A DNA stretch of 64,000 nucleotides from JAHFTY01 sp964584785 (GCA_964584785.1 CAZPBY010000031.1:16290-80289), one strand, 5' to 3'. Positions 52,766 through 60,966 are shown, numbered from the stretch's first letter. Notes: generated by a model not told the origin, from the letters alone. Numbers and translations: made by a program.

Positions 52766-53751
52766 GGTCGATTTAGAATTTTTTCTTCCTTCAAGTCGCT
52801 TTCAACCATCATCCGGACTAATTCCGTGAACCGAACCTTGGGTTGCCAGCCCAGCTTCTTTCGGGCTTTTGTGGAATCGCCCAGAAGCGCGTCGACTTCA
52901 GTCGGTCGATAGTACCTGGCGTCGATTTCGACGTAACGCTTCCAGTCGAGGTCGAGAATAGCGAACGCGCAATCGAGCAGTTCGCGGATCGAATGGGTCT
53001 CTCCGGTTGCGATGACATAGTCGTCCGGCGCGTCCTGTTGCAGCATCATCCACATCGCTTCGACGTAGTCGCCGGCGAATCCCCAGTCGCGTTTGGCCTC
53101 GAGGTTTCCGAGAAACAATTTGTCCTGAACACCGAGCTTGATGCGCGCGGCGGCACGGGTGACTTTGCGTGTGACGAACGTTTCGCCGCGTCGCGGTGAT
53201 TCATGATTGAAGAGAATGCCGTTGCACGCGAAGACGCCATAGCCGTCGCGATAATTTGACGTCATCCAGTGGGCGTAGACTTTCGCGGCGGCATACGGAC
53301 TGCGTGGATGAAACGGCGTCGACTCGTTTTGCGGCGGCGGTGAACTTCCGAACATTTCGCTGCTGGATGCGTTGTAAAAACGCGTTTTCAGGCCGGACTC
53401 CCGAATCGCCTCGAGAAGCCGAACCGTTCCGAGAGCCGTCACGTCGCCCGTGTACTCGGGAACATCGAAGCTCACGCGGACGTGGCTCTGCGCGCCGAGG
53501 TGATAAATCTCGTCCGGACGGATGTCTCGAATCGCGCGGTTCAGCGAGCTGGCGTCGTGAAGATCACCATACAGAAGTCGAAGATGCGGCTTGGACGCGT
53601 GCGGATCCTCATAAATGTGGTCGATTCGGCCGGTGTTGAACGAACTCGATCTGCGGATAACACCAAAAACCTGGTAACCCTTGGATAAAAGGAGCTCCGT
53701 AAGATAGGACCCATCCTGACCGGTGATTCCAGTGATCAAAGCAGTTTTCAT
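52762..53751 (-). CDS. gmd: GDP-mannose 4,6-dehydratase
   Basis: A 329-residue SDR that makes GDP-4-keto-6-deoxy-D-mannose from GDP-mannose, feeding Fcl next door. ALITGITGQDGSYLTELLLS, YHLGAQSHVRVSFD and NASSSEMFGSSPPPQNE, with the catalytic Y-x3-K in SPYAAAKVYAHW, are diagnostic, as are LFNHESPRRGETFVTRKVTR and FLGNLEAKRDWGFAGDYVEA. It is about 20-40 residues shorter than E. coli Gmd at the C-terminus, which is common in such loci. Confidence 0.96.
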   Translation of the reverse strand: MKTALITGITGQDGSYLTELLLSKGYQVFGVIRRSSSFNTGRIDHIYEDPHASKPHLRLLYGDLHDASSLNRAIRDIRPDEIYHLGAQSHVRVSFDVPEYTGDVTALGTVRLLEAIRESGLKTRFYNASSSEMFGSSPPPQNESTPFHPRSPYAAAKVYAHWMTSNYRDGYGVFACNGILFNHESPRRGETFVTRKVTRAAARIKLGVQDKLFLGNLEAKRDWGFAGDYVEAMWMMLQQDAPDDYVIATGETHSIRELLDCAFAILDLDWKRYVEIDARYYRPTEVDALLGDSTKARKKLGWQPKVRFTELVRMMVESDLKEEKILNRP

Positions 53752-53777
53752 TGTTCTCGTTTTTCTATCAAAAGGTT

Positions 53778-55427
53778 TCAGTTAGCGCGAAGGTTTTTTT
53801 CAATCAGTTGCCGGATAGCATAGATATATGCGCTGCTCGGGTAAAGCGACTGCGCAATTCCGATTTGATCCAGCGCTTCGCGGACCCGGCCGTCACTCGA
53901 GAGGCTCAGCGCGTAGCCGGTATGCGCGCCAGCCTTCTTGGGACTCAATTCCACCTCGGTCCTGAAAGCGTCAAGTGCTTTCATTTGGTGTTCCGGTTTC
54001 CTGCCGCCGACCTGGTACAGGTTCAGGTATATTTCGCCGGCATCGTGATGCAGGCTTGAATTGATCGGACAAATCCTGCGGGCCAGCTGCAATGTCTCGG
54101 TTGCCGTCGTCAGCTTTTTGTTGTCGTATTCGATTTGCGCCCGATATTGCAGTTCGGTCGAGACACATGAGATCGCTGCGAAAACGATGGCCATCACCGA
54201 CAGCGCCGAAACCGCCGCGATCGATCCGCGCGCAAGAAGCGAAGGCGTCTCTACTATCGCGTTCGGTTGCCGCGCAAGGAGAGATCCTACGATCGCTGTT
54301 CCTAGTACCCCCACGCTGCCGAAGTAGATATCGATATCGACGAAATTGTGGGTGATCCACACCGCAAGCGCCAACACAAGCCAGAACGCCTCCGGTCTTT
54401 GCAGTCTCAGACGGGCCAATGCAGGCGCCTTAACGACTAACACGAGGGCAACGGCGGCCAGAAGCGGAATGCCGAGCTCGGACAGCAACTGCAGAGGCGT
54501 GTTGTGCACGTACTGCGTTTCGCTCCCGCCGGGCTGCATGTATTCGGGATAGATGATTCCGAACGTGTTCAGTCCTGTACCGAATGGATGTACCGCAAAG
54601 ATGTTCCAGGCGGATACAAAGTTCTTGAACCGCAGTCCGGCAGGATCCGAACCCTCAATAACGCCGCGGCGAGAAGAATAGAAAACGGCCGCAAGAAGCA
54701 ACAAGACCGTAAGCACGGGTGTGAACCGGTTCCACACCATTCGTCGATGGCGAATGCAGATTCCCACGAGCGAAAGCACTGCTATGCCGAGCAGAAATCC
54801 GAAAGATCTCGTGAGAAACCCCGCCCACAGCAGCATGACGCCGCTCAATGCCACAACAACGTTCAGCCATCGTTGGCGACCCCACAGCATGCCATGGAAG
54901 GGAATCGCGCAGACAAGGAACCCCCACAGCGTTCCGGGTAGTGCAAGCGTCGACGTGACTCGGCGCATTGCGATCAGGCCCAGAGCCGGAGCCTTGACGA
55001 TTTCGTTGGAGGAGGAGTAAGCGATGATCGATCGGATCTCGTCAAAGCCCCAGAAATACTGGTAAAGGCCGTAACCCGACACGATTATCGACAGCGCAAC
55101 CATTGCCATCGCGAGATCACGCTCGAATCCTCGGCTTGTGTACATGAAGTAACCGATGAGGCAGTAGTACGCCCAGATCAGACTCAACGTATCCAGCGAA
55201 CGGTAAACGTCGATGGAGATCGCGAATGTGTGCAACAGCAGAAGACCGAAAACAGCGATGCCGGCTTGAACGAACTTCGTAGGAACATGCCGTTCGGATA
55301 ACGCGGCAAGAAATGCAAACGTCGCGATCAAAACCACAGCAAGCCTGCCGTTCGAGTAAGCCTCGGGCGGAAGCAGCATCGCAAAGAACAAGGAGGAAAA
55401 TGCCAGAACCCGGACAATAGGTTTCAT
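53778..55427 (-). CDS. O-antigen ligase/polymerase-like membrane protein with TPRs
   Basis: A 549-residue protein with about 11 hydrophobic segments in residues 1-410. A large periplasmic loop is suggested around 250-300 (FVSAWNIFAVHPFGTGLNTF), the site of the conserved H-x-x-G-x-G block of O-antigen ligases. The C-terminal 130 residues are tetratricopeptide-like repeats (LTTATETLQLARRICP; GAHTGYALSLSSDGRVREAL). It could ligate glycan to lipid A or polymerise units. It is coupled by ATGA to its neighbour at 55424, which has the same architecture. Confidence 0.82.
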   Translation of the reverse strand: MKPIVRVLAFSSLFFAMLLPPEAYSNGRLAVVLIATFAFLAALSERHVPTKFVQAGIAVFGLLLLHTFAISIDVYRSLDTLSLIWAYYCLIGYFMYTSRGFERDLAMAMVALSIIVSGYGLYQYFWGFDEIRSIIAYSSSNEIVKAPALGLIAMRRVTSTLALPGTLWGFLVCAIPFHGMLWGRQRWLNVVVALSGVMLLWAGFLTRSFGFLLGIAVLSLVGICIRHRRMVWNRFTPVLTVLLLLAAVFYSSRRGVIEGSDPAGLRFKNFVSAWNIFAVHPFGTGLNTFGIIYPEYMQPGGSETQYVHNTPLQLLSELGIPLLAAVALVLVVKAPALARLRLQRPEAFWLVLALAVWITHNFVDIDIYFGSVGVLGTAIVGSLLARQPNAIVETPSLLARGSIAAVSALSVMAIVFAAISCVSTELQYRAQIEYDNKKLTTATETLQLARRICPINSSLHHDAGEIYLNLYQVGGRKPEHQMKALDAFRTEVELSPKKAGAHTGYALSLSSDGRVREALDQIGIAQSLYPSSAYIYAIRQLIEKNLRAN

Positions 55428-57415
55428 GGACGTTCTTGCCTTACTTGGGGACGTCCGAGCAGAAGCGTTTCATACGGTTCACTGGTCTTCAAATTCTGAT
55501 ACCGCACCGCGACAGCCATTCCTCGCTGCCGGTATTCCTCGCTCTGGTGGGCGTCGCCGGTTTCAGCGAGCCATTGGGCGAGGCGCATATAGCCCGTCAC
55601 ATAGTTCGGTTCGATCTCGACTGCTGTGGCGAGTTCACGCTCTGCCTCATCCTGCCGGCCCGAGTTGTAAAGTGCTTCGGCCAGATTCATGCGCACAAAC
55701 GGATTGAACGGTTCGATTCTGAGAAGGTCGCGATTGATGGCCGCGATCTGCATGTGGATCGGCTTGTCGAGTTCGCGATCGCCGGTTAGTTTTTCAATCA
55801 CGAGTCGTTCGAGGCGCCGGCGCGGTTCGTCCGCATTCGGGCTTGTGTCACACGCATGCGTGAAAAGCGTCTCCGCTATTCCGAGCCATCGACGATCGTG
55901 CGTATCGAGAAATTTTTCGAAATAAACCACGCCGGCATTGTCGAGAAAGATGTAGTGGTCCGGTGCAAACGCGACCGCTTGCTGATAGTACGCCTCGGCG
56001 GATTGAAAGTTGTCGCGGTCGTACGCCAGACGCCCGGATTCGTTGGACATGATGGCTGCGCCGGGGAGGAGAATGCCGTCCCCAACGATCAATAGAAAAA
56101 CCATCGACACGATTGCGATTGCGCGTGGTGGCCATTTTGCGGGCAGTCTCCATTCTGAAAGCGGCAGGACATCGCCGCTCGCAAATACGACCAGTCCTGC
56201 GGCCATGACCGGAGCGCTCCAGTTGTTATCGACCAAGGCGTGAAGGCCAAGGCCAGTCGCCGTCAGGATTGCCGCTTCTTGAAAGACCCGTTGCTCTCCA
56301 GTCTCGGTCCGCGCACGACGAAGCGCGACGAGCACTAGGTAGCCCCCAAGCGTAAAGAAAAGTAGAGTCGCAGGTATTCCGGTCTCTGCCGCGCTCTGAA
56401 GATATTCGGAATGTGCGATCGCCGGACGCTTGAGGTATCGAGCGACGGTGCCTTCGACAGGCGGGCTGTAGCGTTTCGAGAAGTCATGAAACTGGCCCAG
56501 GCCGATCCCTGCGACGGGATGGCCGGCGACGATTCGCAGCGCGCTCATCCAGACCTTCGGACGCTGGTAGTTGTACGGATCGCCGCTTCCTCTGTCGAGG
56601 AACTTGCTGATCAACGTCGGACTCGCAACGATTGCGATGACGATCATCGAGACAAGGCCCATCACGATTGCCGCTCGCGGGACACGCCGTCCACGACTGA
56701 AACGCACGATCGCAAGAGCTGCCACCGCCATCGCGGCCAGCGTGGCGCCGCGCGAAGCCGCCTGCGTCATTCCGTAGTAGAGGAAAGCTGCAAACCCTGT
56801 TGAAACGATGCGGACGGCGCGACCTTTTCCGAAGAAAGAGAATGCGACCGCAGCGCAGAGACCCGGTATCAGGAAAGACGCGAAGTAATTCGGATTGACG
56901 AACGGTCCAATTAGCGGTCTCTTCCCGACGATCAGTGTGGCGGCCACGTAACAAGCACCAATCCCGACGACAGACCACAGCACCGAGCGTTTCCACCGCG
57001 CGCTTCGTTCACGGTTCACGGCGGCCATTGCTAGAAAAGCCGCACCGAAAAACAGGTATTGATACCAGCGATAGAAGCCGCTGAATCGAGGTCCTGGATT
57101 CCACATTAGCGAGGCAAGCATCAGCAGCAGTGTCAGCCCGCACAGCGAAATGTAGATCGGGCAGACTTCCGGCTCCCGTTTCTGCTTCAGCATCGACAAC
57201 GAACCGAGCGTGATCGCCACAAGGAGCAATCGATGCACGAGAAAGACGACTGGAGCCGTGGCTTCTCTGCCCGTTGGTGTAACAGCGACAAGCAGGACGA
57301 TGGCGATCAACAGCAGCAGTTCCGAACGGCTGTCTACGCCGAGAGCCTTAAGCATCCGGCCAATGTACCATGAAGGAACTGACGAAATTGGTAGCGTTTT
57401 CTCCTGTTGTGGCAT
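55424..57415 (-). CDS. O-antigen ligase/polymerase-like membrane protein with TPRs
   Basis: A 663-residue protein starting at an ATG (57415) with GGGAG just upstream; an ATG at 57355 is possible. About 11-12 membrane segments occupy residues 30-440. The large loop contains RIVAGHPVAGIGLGQFHDFS, with the H-P-x-x-G-x-G motif of the Wzy/WaaL superfamily. The C-terminal 200 residues are TPR-like (SAEAYYQQAVAFAPDHYIFL; RQDEAERELATAVEIEPNYV). Two such proteins in tandem could divide ligation and polymerisation between them. Confidence 0.85.
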   Translation of the reverse strand: MPQQEKTLPISSVPSWYIGRMLKALGVDSRSELLLLIAIVLLVAVTPTGREATAPVVFLVHRLLLVAITLGSLSMLKQKREPEVCPIYISLCGLTLLLMLASLMWNPGPRFSGFYRWYQYLFFGAAFLAMAAVNRERSARWKRSVLWSVVGIGACYVAATLIVGKRPLIGPFVNPNYFASFLIPGLCAAVAFSFFGKGRAVRIVSTGFAAFLYYGMTQAASRGATLAAMAVAALAIVRFSRGRRVPRAAIVMGLVSMIVIAIVASPTLISKFLDRGSGDPYNYQRPKVWMSALRIVAGHPVAGIGLGQFHDFSKRYSPPVEGTVARYLKRPAIAHSEYLQSAAETGIPATLLFFTLGGYLVLVALRRARTETGEQRVFQEAAILTATGLGLHALVDNNWSAPVMAAGLVVFASGDVLPLSEWRLPAKWPPRAIAIVSMVFLLIVGDGILLPGAAIMSNESGRLAYDRDNFQSAEAYYQQAVAFAPDHYIFLDNAGVVYFEKFLDTHDRRWLGIAETLFTHACDTSPNADEPRRRLERLVIEKLTGDRELDKPIHMQIAAINRDLLRIEPFNPFVRMNLAEALYNSGRQDEAERELATAVEIEPNYVTGYMRLAQWLAETGDAHQSEEYRQRGMAVAVRYQNLKTSEPYETLLLGRPQVRQERP

Positions 57416-57507
57416 TGACTCCCTCGGCCGGAGAAAACTATCGTAATGCAAGAAGTGAGAATGTTTCCCAAGCGGCATTAGCGCTGAAAATTGGAGAGTG
57501 ACCGCAG

Positions 57508-58368
57508 ATGGAACCCTGCCGCGCATGTCGTTCGAACAAGAGCCGTTTACAATACGTCATCGGCGAAAACCGCGTCGCCAAGTGTCTGGATTGTGGGCTC
57601 GTTTACCTCGACGTGTTTCACGACGGCGTCAGCATTAATGAGATGTATGCCGACTATGACCTTGGCCGCAACTTCTACTTCGATAACGTCGATTTGGAAA
57701 TGAACGAGAACATCGACAGTTATTTGCGCCGATGCCGGCAATACAACGGGAGCTCTGAAGAAAAACTTCGATTACTTGATATCGGCTGTGGAGTCGGCAT
57801 TCTCCTTGCGCGAGCGAAGCGAGGAGGCTTTTTGTGCGAGGGAGTCGAAATCTGTGATCCTTTGGCGAGAGCGACTGAAGAAAGGGTTGACTGCAAAGTG
57901 CATCGGGCTTTTCTGCGGGATGCAGACCTCTCGGACCACAGCTTCGATGTCATCACAATGTACGACCTGATCGAACACCTGCCGGAACCCCTCACCGAAA
58001 TTCAACGAGCCCATCAATTGCTGCGGCATGGCGGAATCCTGTTTGTTTTGACCCCTAATAATGATGCTTTGATGAGACGCGTCGCCAAATGGGCTTACCA
58101 TCTCTCGCTTCATGGGTTACAGAAACCGATGCGCACGCTGTATTACAGCCATCACCTCTCGTACTTCGATCGAGAGAGCCTTAACGGCCTGCTACGCCGG
58201 AGCGGATTCGAGATCATGCATACCGAGACACGCAATCAGGAATTGTCCCGGCTGAGCTTGTCCAAGATGGAACGGCAGGCCGTTCGTGTCCTGTTCCATA
58301 TCTCTAAACGTTTTCAGTCCTTAGGCGGAAAGTTGCTTGTCTGGGCGCGCAAGGGCACGCCTGATTAG
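57508..58368 (+). CDS. class I SAM methyltransferase with N-terminal zinc ribbon
   Basis: A 286-residue protein. MEPCRACRSNKSRLQYV and VAKCLDCGLVYLD form a four-Cys zinc ribbon. The methyltransferase domain then starts at about residue 85 with LLDIGCGVGILLARAKRGG (SAM motif I), FDVITMYDLIEHLPEP (motif II region) and GGILFVLTPNN. Proteins of this layout methylate sugars, often as terminal caps in O-antigen loci. It diverges from the ligase gene at 55424 and ends the polysaccharide locus. Confidence 0.85.
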   Translation: MEPCRACRSNKSRLQYVIGENRVAKCLDCGLVYLDVFHDGVSINEMYADYDLGRNFYFDNVDLEMNENIDSYLRRCRQYNGSSEEKLRLLDIGCGVGILLARAKRGGFLCEGVEICDPLARATEERVDCKVHRAFLRDADLSDHSFDVITMYDLIEHLPEPLTEIQRAHQLLRHGGILFVLTPNNDALMRRVAKWAYHLSLHGLQKPMRTLYYSHHLSYFDRESLNGLLRRSGFEIMHTETRNQELSRLSLSKMERQAVRVLFHISKRFQSLGGKLLVWARKGTPD

Positions 58369-58455
58369 CCTCGATCAGCCCCACGAGCCCGCTGCTTCTT
58401 CAACACAACAGCCGTAACCGAAACTGGACAGGTTTACGCACGATTGACGCTCTCC

Positions 58456-58470
58456 GTCACAAAACGTGAC
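58456..58470. promoter_or_regulatory. GTCAC-N5-GTGAC palindrome upstream of pilin A1 (likely activator site)
   Basis: GTCAC (58456-58460) and GTGAC (58466-58470) form a perfect dyad separated by AAAAC. It lies 66 bp upstream of the -24 GG of the sigma-54-like element. The same dyad occurs at the same distance before pilin A2. This is the usual position for an NtrC/PilR-type activator. A second shared word, GTTAGAAC, follows at 58478. Confidence 0.55.
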
Positions 58471-58535
58471 GCAAATTGTTAGAACCCGGCCTGAATGGCG
58501 CCGTTATGTGCTTCAGTCTTCGAAATTGTCGGATT

Positions 58536-58551
58536 TGGGTGACAAATTGCC
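58536..58551 (+). promoter_or_regulatory. sigma-54-type promoter of pilin A1
   Basis: TGGGTG-ACAAA-TTGCC matches TGGCAC-N5-TTGCW with the invariant GG (58537-58538) and GC (58549-58550) ten bases apart. Transcription would start near 58562, leaving a leader of about 80 nt. Pilin genes of Pseudomonas, Geobacter and Myxococcus use this sigma factor. The gap 58369-58642 holds no gene. Confidence 0.6.
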
Positions 58552-58642
58552 AAGTATCGGCCAAGTCGCTGACAGATGTGCGGTCTCGATCAGAAAACCG
58601 TTAGCGAAATAGAAATCTTTGAATCAAAACTTGGAGGGTTAG

Positions 58643-59086
58643 ATGTCACAAAAAAACGAGAAAAACAACAAGGGATTTTCGCTGCTGGAACTCTTGATCG
58701 TGGTCGCGATTATCTTGATCATCGCGACGATCGCGATTCCCAGCTTGCTGCGTTCACGTCAGGCTGCCAACGAATCCGCGGCAGTTGCGTCGGTCCGAAC
58801 AATTACAACGGCGCAAGTGACCTATCTGTCTTCTTCGGGCGGCCGTTACGGCAGTCTCACGAACCTGCAGACCGCGGGATTGCTCGACAACAGCTTCCCC
58901 AACAAGGGTGGCTATACGTACGGCATCACTGTTAACGGTTCCGGTACGGACTACACCATCTCCGCTTATCCGGCGTCGACCAACAATGGCCGCTATGGTT
59001 ACTACAGCGTGCCCGACGGCGTGGTCCGATACTCGACCGACTCGACCTATGCTCCGTCAGGTCAGGCCGGCAACCCGGTTCAGTAA
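58643..59086 (+). CDS. pilA: type IV major pilin, copy A1
   Basis: A 147-residue prepilin with a GGAGGG site upstream. A short basic leader ends in KG; cleavage before Phe gives FSLLELLIVVAIILIIATIA with Glu at mature position 5, the prepilin peptidase and methylation signature. The soluble domain has Gly/Ser/Tyr-rich strands (VTYLSSSGGRYGSLTNLQ; GVVRYSTDST) and no cysteines. It is nearly identical to A2 at 59952 and shares the first ~50 residues with the B-type pilins. It probably builds the pilus fibre, exported by PilB/PilC. Confidence 0.93.
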   Translation: MSQKNEKNNKGFSLLELLIVVAIILIIATIAIPSLLRSRQAANESAAVASVRTITTAQVTYLSSSGGRYGSLTNLQTAGLLDNSFPNKGGYTYGITVNGSGTDYTISAYPASTNNGRYGYYSVPDGVVRYSTDSTYAPSGQAGNPVQ

Positions 59087-59108
59087 TAGCGCTTAGTTTG
59101 ATTGCGAA

Positions 59109-59131
59109 AGGGCCGGCAATGTACCGGCCCT
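59109..59131 (+). terminator. stem-loop between pilin A1 and B1 (partial terminator)
   Basis: AGGGCCGG and CCGGCCCT (59109-59116 and 59124-59131) pair around a 7-nt loop. Only GTT follows, so a full T tract is missing. It may slow the polymerase or protect the A1 message from decay. The equivalent hairpin after A2 is a complete terminator. Confidence 0.5.
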
Positions 59132-59166
59132 GTTCCCGCCTGGTCTCGATTAGGGAGGGGGAGGTT

Positions 59167-59601
59167 ATGGTGAGCAGTACGCGAGGTTTTTCACTTCTGG
59201 AACTTTTGATTGTTGTAGCGATAATCCTGATCATTGCCACCATCGCCATGCCCAGCTTGCTCCGGTCCAGACAGGCTGCGAACGAAACGGCTGCTGTTTC
59301 GACGCTGAAACAGATCAACACCGCGGAAGTCACGTACTCATCGGCAGCACGGAACGTTTACGGAACGCTTGCGGACCTCGTCGTCAGCGGTCTACTCGAT
59401 TCGAGCCTGACTACGACCAAAGCCGGTTACAACTACAACGTTGAGCTTTCCGGCGACTCAAGGAATTACACCGCATCCGCAACCGCCCTTTCCTCGATGC
59501 AAGGGCGTTTCGACTACTACACCGCACCGGATTACGTGATTCGGTTCAGTACGGATTCGAGCCGGGCGCCGTCAGCGCTCGCCGGCGAACCTGTGCAATA
59601 G
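59167..59601 (+). CDS. type IV pilin-like protein, copy B1
   Basis: A 144-residue prepilin from the ATG at 59167, chosen for its strong GGGAGGGGGAGG site. Leader MVSSTRG precedes FSLLELLIVVAIILIIATIA. The C-terminal domain differs from A-type: NVYGTLADLVVSGLLDSSL, YNYNVELSGDSRNYT and a tail ending in APSALAGEPVQ. It is closest to B2 at 60466. It may be a minor or alternative pilin. It is read from the A1 promoter or from an unrecognised one of its own, because the 80-bp gap shows no sigma-54 motif. Confidence 0.9.
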   Translation: MVSSTRGFSLLELLIVVAIILIIATIAMPSLLRSRQAANETAAVSTLKQINTAEVTYSSAARNVYGTLADLVVSGLLDSSLTTTKAGYNYNVELSGDSRNYTASATALSSMQGRFDYYTAPDYVIRFSTDSSRAPSALAGEPVQ

Positions 59602-59758
59602 TTCCTGTGAAGTTAGAATAATCGGCGTTCTTTTTCGCTCTTTCGCATTTACAAATTCAGCTCTAAAGAACCGTTCAATAGCCTGAAACGAGCCTGGCGC
59701 AAATGCCTTTGGGGAGCCGAGGTTTTTTTGCGTTTTGGGTATTGGACTGACCTTCTTC

Positions 59759-59773
59759 GTCACTAAATGTGAC
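59759..59773. promoter_or_regulatory. GTCAC-N5-GTGAC palindrome upstream of pilin A2 (likely activator site)
   Basis: GTCAC (59759-59763) and GTGAC (59769-59773) flank TAAAT. The dyad sits 64 bp before the -24 GG, within 2 bp of the A1 arrangement. The word GTTATAAC follows at the same offset as GTTAGAAC in A1. The surrounding 350-bp gap (59602-59951) holds no gene. Confidence 0.55.
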
Positions 59774-59836
59774 AAAAAATGTTATAACAACACGGGCAGT
59801 CGGCGGCATGTGCTTTACGTTCTGTGGCATTCCGGA

Positions 59837-59852
59837 TGGGTATTGGCTTGCT
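59837..59852 (+). promoter_or_regulatory. sigma-54-type promoter of pilin A2
   Basis: TGGGTA-TTGGC-TTGCT has GG (59838-59839) and GC (59850-59851) ten bases apart. It is conserved relative to A1 in its -24 half (TGGGT) and -12 half (TTGC) while the spacer differs. The expected start near 59863 leaves a leader of about 90 nt. Confidence 0.6.
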
Positions 59853-59951
59853 GAGCCCAAACCCCGGAAGCGCTGAGCGCTCTTAGATCAAGGATCTCGA
59901 TCTGAAGAGGTTAGCGACACTTAAAAATTAGAACGATACCTTGGAGGGTTA

Positions 59952-60395
59952 ATGTCACAAGAAACCAGAAACAACAATAAAGGCTTTTCGCTGCTCGAAC
60001 TCTTGATCGTGGTCGCGATCATCCTGATCATCGCAACGATTGCTATCCCGAGCTTGCTCCGTTCCCGTCAGGCCGCCAATGAATCTGCGGCGGTTGCCTC
60101 CGTTCGAACAATCACGACGGCTGAAGTTACGTACCTTTCATCTTCCGGTGGCCGGTATGGTGATATGACCAACCTGCAGACTGCCGGATTGCTCGATAAT
60201 AGCTTCCCCAACAAGGGTGGCTATACATACGGCATCACGATCAACGGCACCGGTACGGACTACACCATTTCGTCGTATCCGGCCTCGACCAACAACGGTC
60301 GATACGGTTACTACAGCGTGCCGGACGGCGTCGTGCGCTACTCGACGGATAGCGCCTATGCACCGTCGGGCCAGGCCGGCAACCCTGTGCAGTAA
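59952..60395 (+). CDS. pilA: type IV major pilin, copy A2
   Basis: A 147-residue prepilin with the same GGAGGG start context as A1. The leader (MSQETRNNNKG) differs slightly, and the mature part differs from A1 at only a few positions, such as GDMTNLQ for GSLTNLQ and SAYAPSG for STYAPSG. Glu5 and the hydrophobic helix are identical. The copy is intact and has its own sigma-54-type promoter, so both are probably functional. Differences cluster in the soluble domain, which could change surface properties of the fibre. Confidence 0.93.
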   Translation: MSQETRNNNKGFSLLELLIVVAIILIIATIAIPSLLRSRQAANESAAVASVRTITTAEVTYLSSSGGRYGDMTNLQTAGLLDNSFPNKGGYTYGITINGTGTDYTISSYPASTNNGRYGYYSVPDGVVRYSTDSAYAPSGQAGNPVQ

Positions 60396-60414
60396 TACCT
60401 TCATAGGATGACCT

Positions 60415-60441
60415 AAAGGCCGGCCATGTGCCGGCCTTTTT
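60415..60441 (+). terminator. rho-independent terminator between pilin A2 and B2
   Basis: A 10-bp stem (AAAGGCCGGC with GCCGGCCTTT) around CATGT, ending in five T. It would stop most transcripts after A2, leaving B2 to readthrough or its own promoter. It is the best terminator seen in the window. Confidence 0.8.
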
Positions 60442-60465
60442 ACAAATCAAATTGGAGAGGATTCC

Positions 60466-60903
60466 ATGATTAGAAATAACAGAAGAGGGTTTTCGCTACT
60501 TGAACTGCTGATTGTCGTTGCCATCATTCTCATCATCGCAACGATTGCCATCCCGAGCCTCCTCCGTTCGCGTCAAGCCGCAAACGAAACTGCCGCCGTT
60601 TCCACGTTGAAACAGATCAACACGGCAGAGGTCACGTACTCGTCGGCGGCGCAGAATGTCTACGGCGATATGAGTAGTCTCGTTCAGGCCGGACTGCTGG
60701 ATTCGAGTCTGACGACGACGAAGGCCGGGTACAACTACAATGTCGAACTCTCTACCGACTTTCGGAACTACACGGCCTCGGCTACGGCAGTTTCGAATAT
60801 GCAAGGTCGATTCGATTACTACACGGCGCCGGACTACGTCATCCGTTACAGCACGGATTCGACACGCGCGCCATCGGCGCTCGCCGGTGAACCTGTCCGG
60901 TAG
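60466..60903 (+). CDS. type IV pilin-like protein, copy B2
   Basis: A 145-residue prepilin with a GGAGAGG site upstream. Leader MIRNNRRG precedes the same FSLLELLIVVAIILIIATIA helix. The soluble domain matches B1 (NVYGDMSSLVQAGLLDSSL; YNYNVELSTDFRNYT; APSALAGEPVR). It completes the A-B-A-B arrangement. Because a strong terminator precedes it, it is probably expressed at a lower level than A2. It could serve as a minor subunit or as an alternative pilin. Confidence 0.9.
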   Translation: MIRNNRRGFSLLELLIVVAIILIIATIAIPSLLRSRQAANETAAVSTLKQINTAEVTYSSAAQNVYGDMSSLVQAGLLDSSLTTTKAGYNYNVELSTDFRNYTASATAVSNMQGRFDYYTAPDYVIRYSTDSTRAPSALAGEPVR

Positions 60904-60966
60904 CGGCATTCCAAAGATTCGACGTTTTTCGCGTTGCCCAAGGGCTTCGCGCCTGTGACCGTTTAA

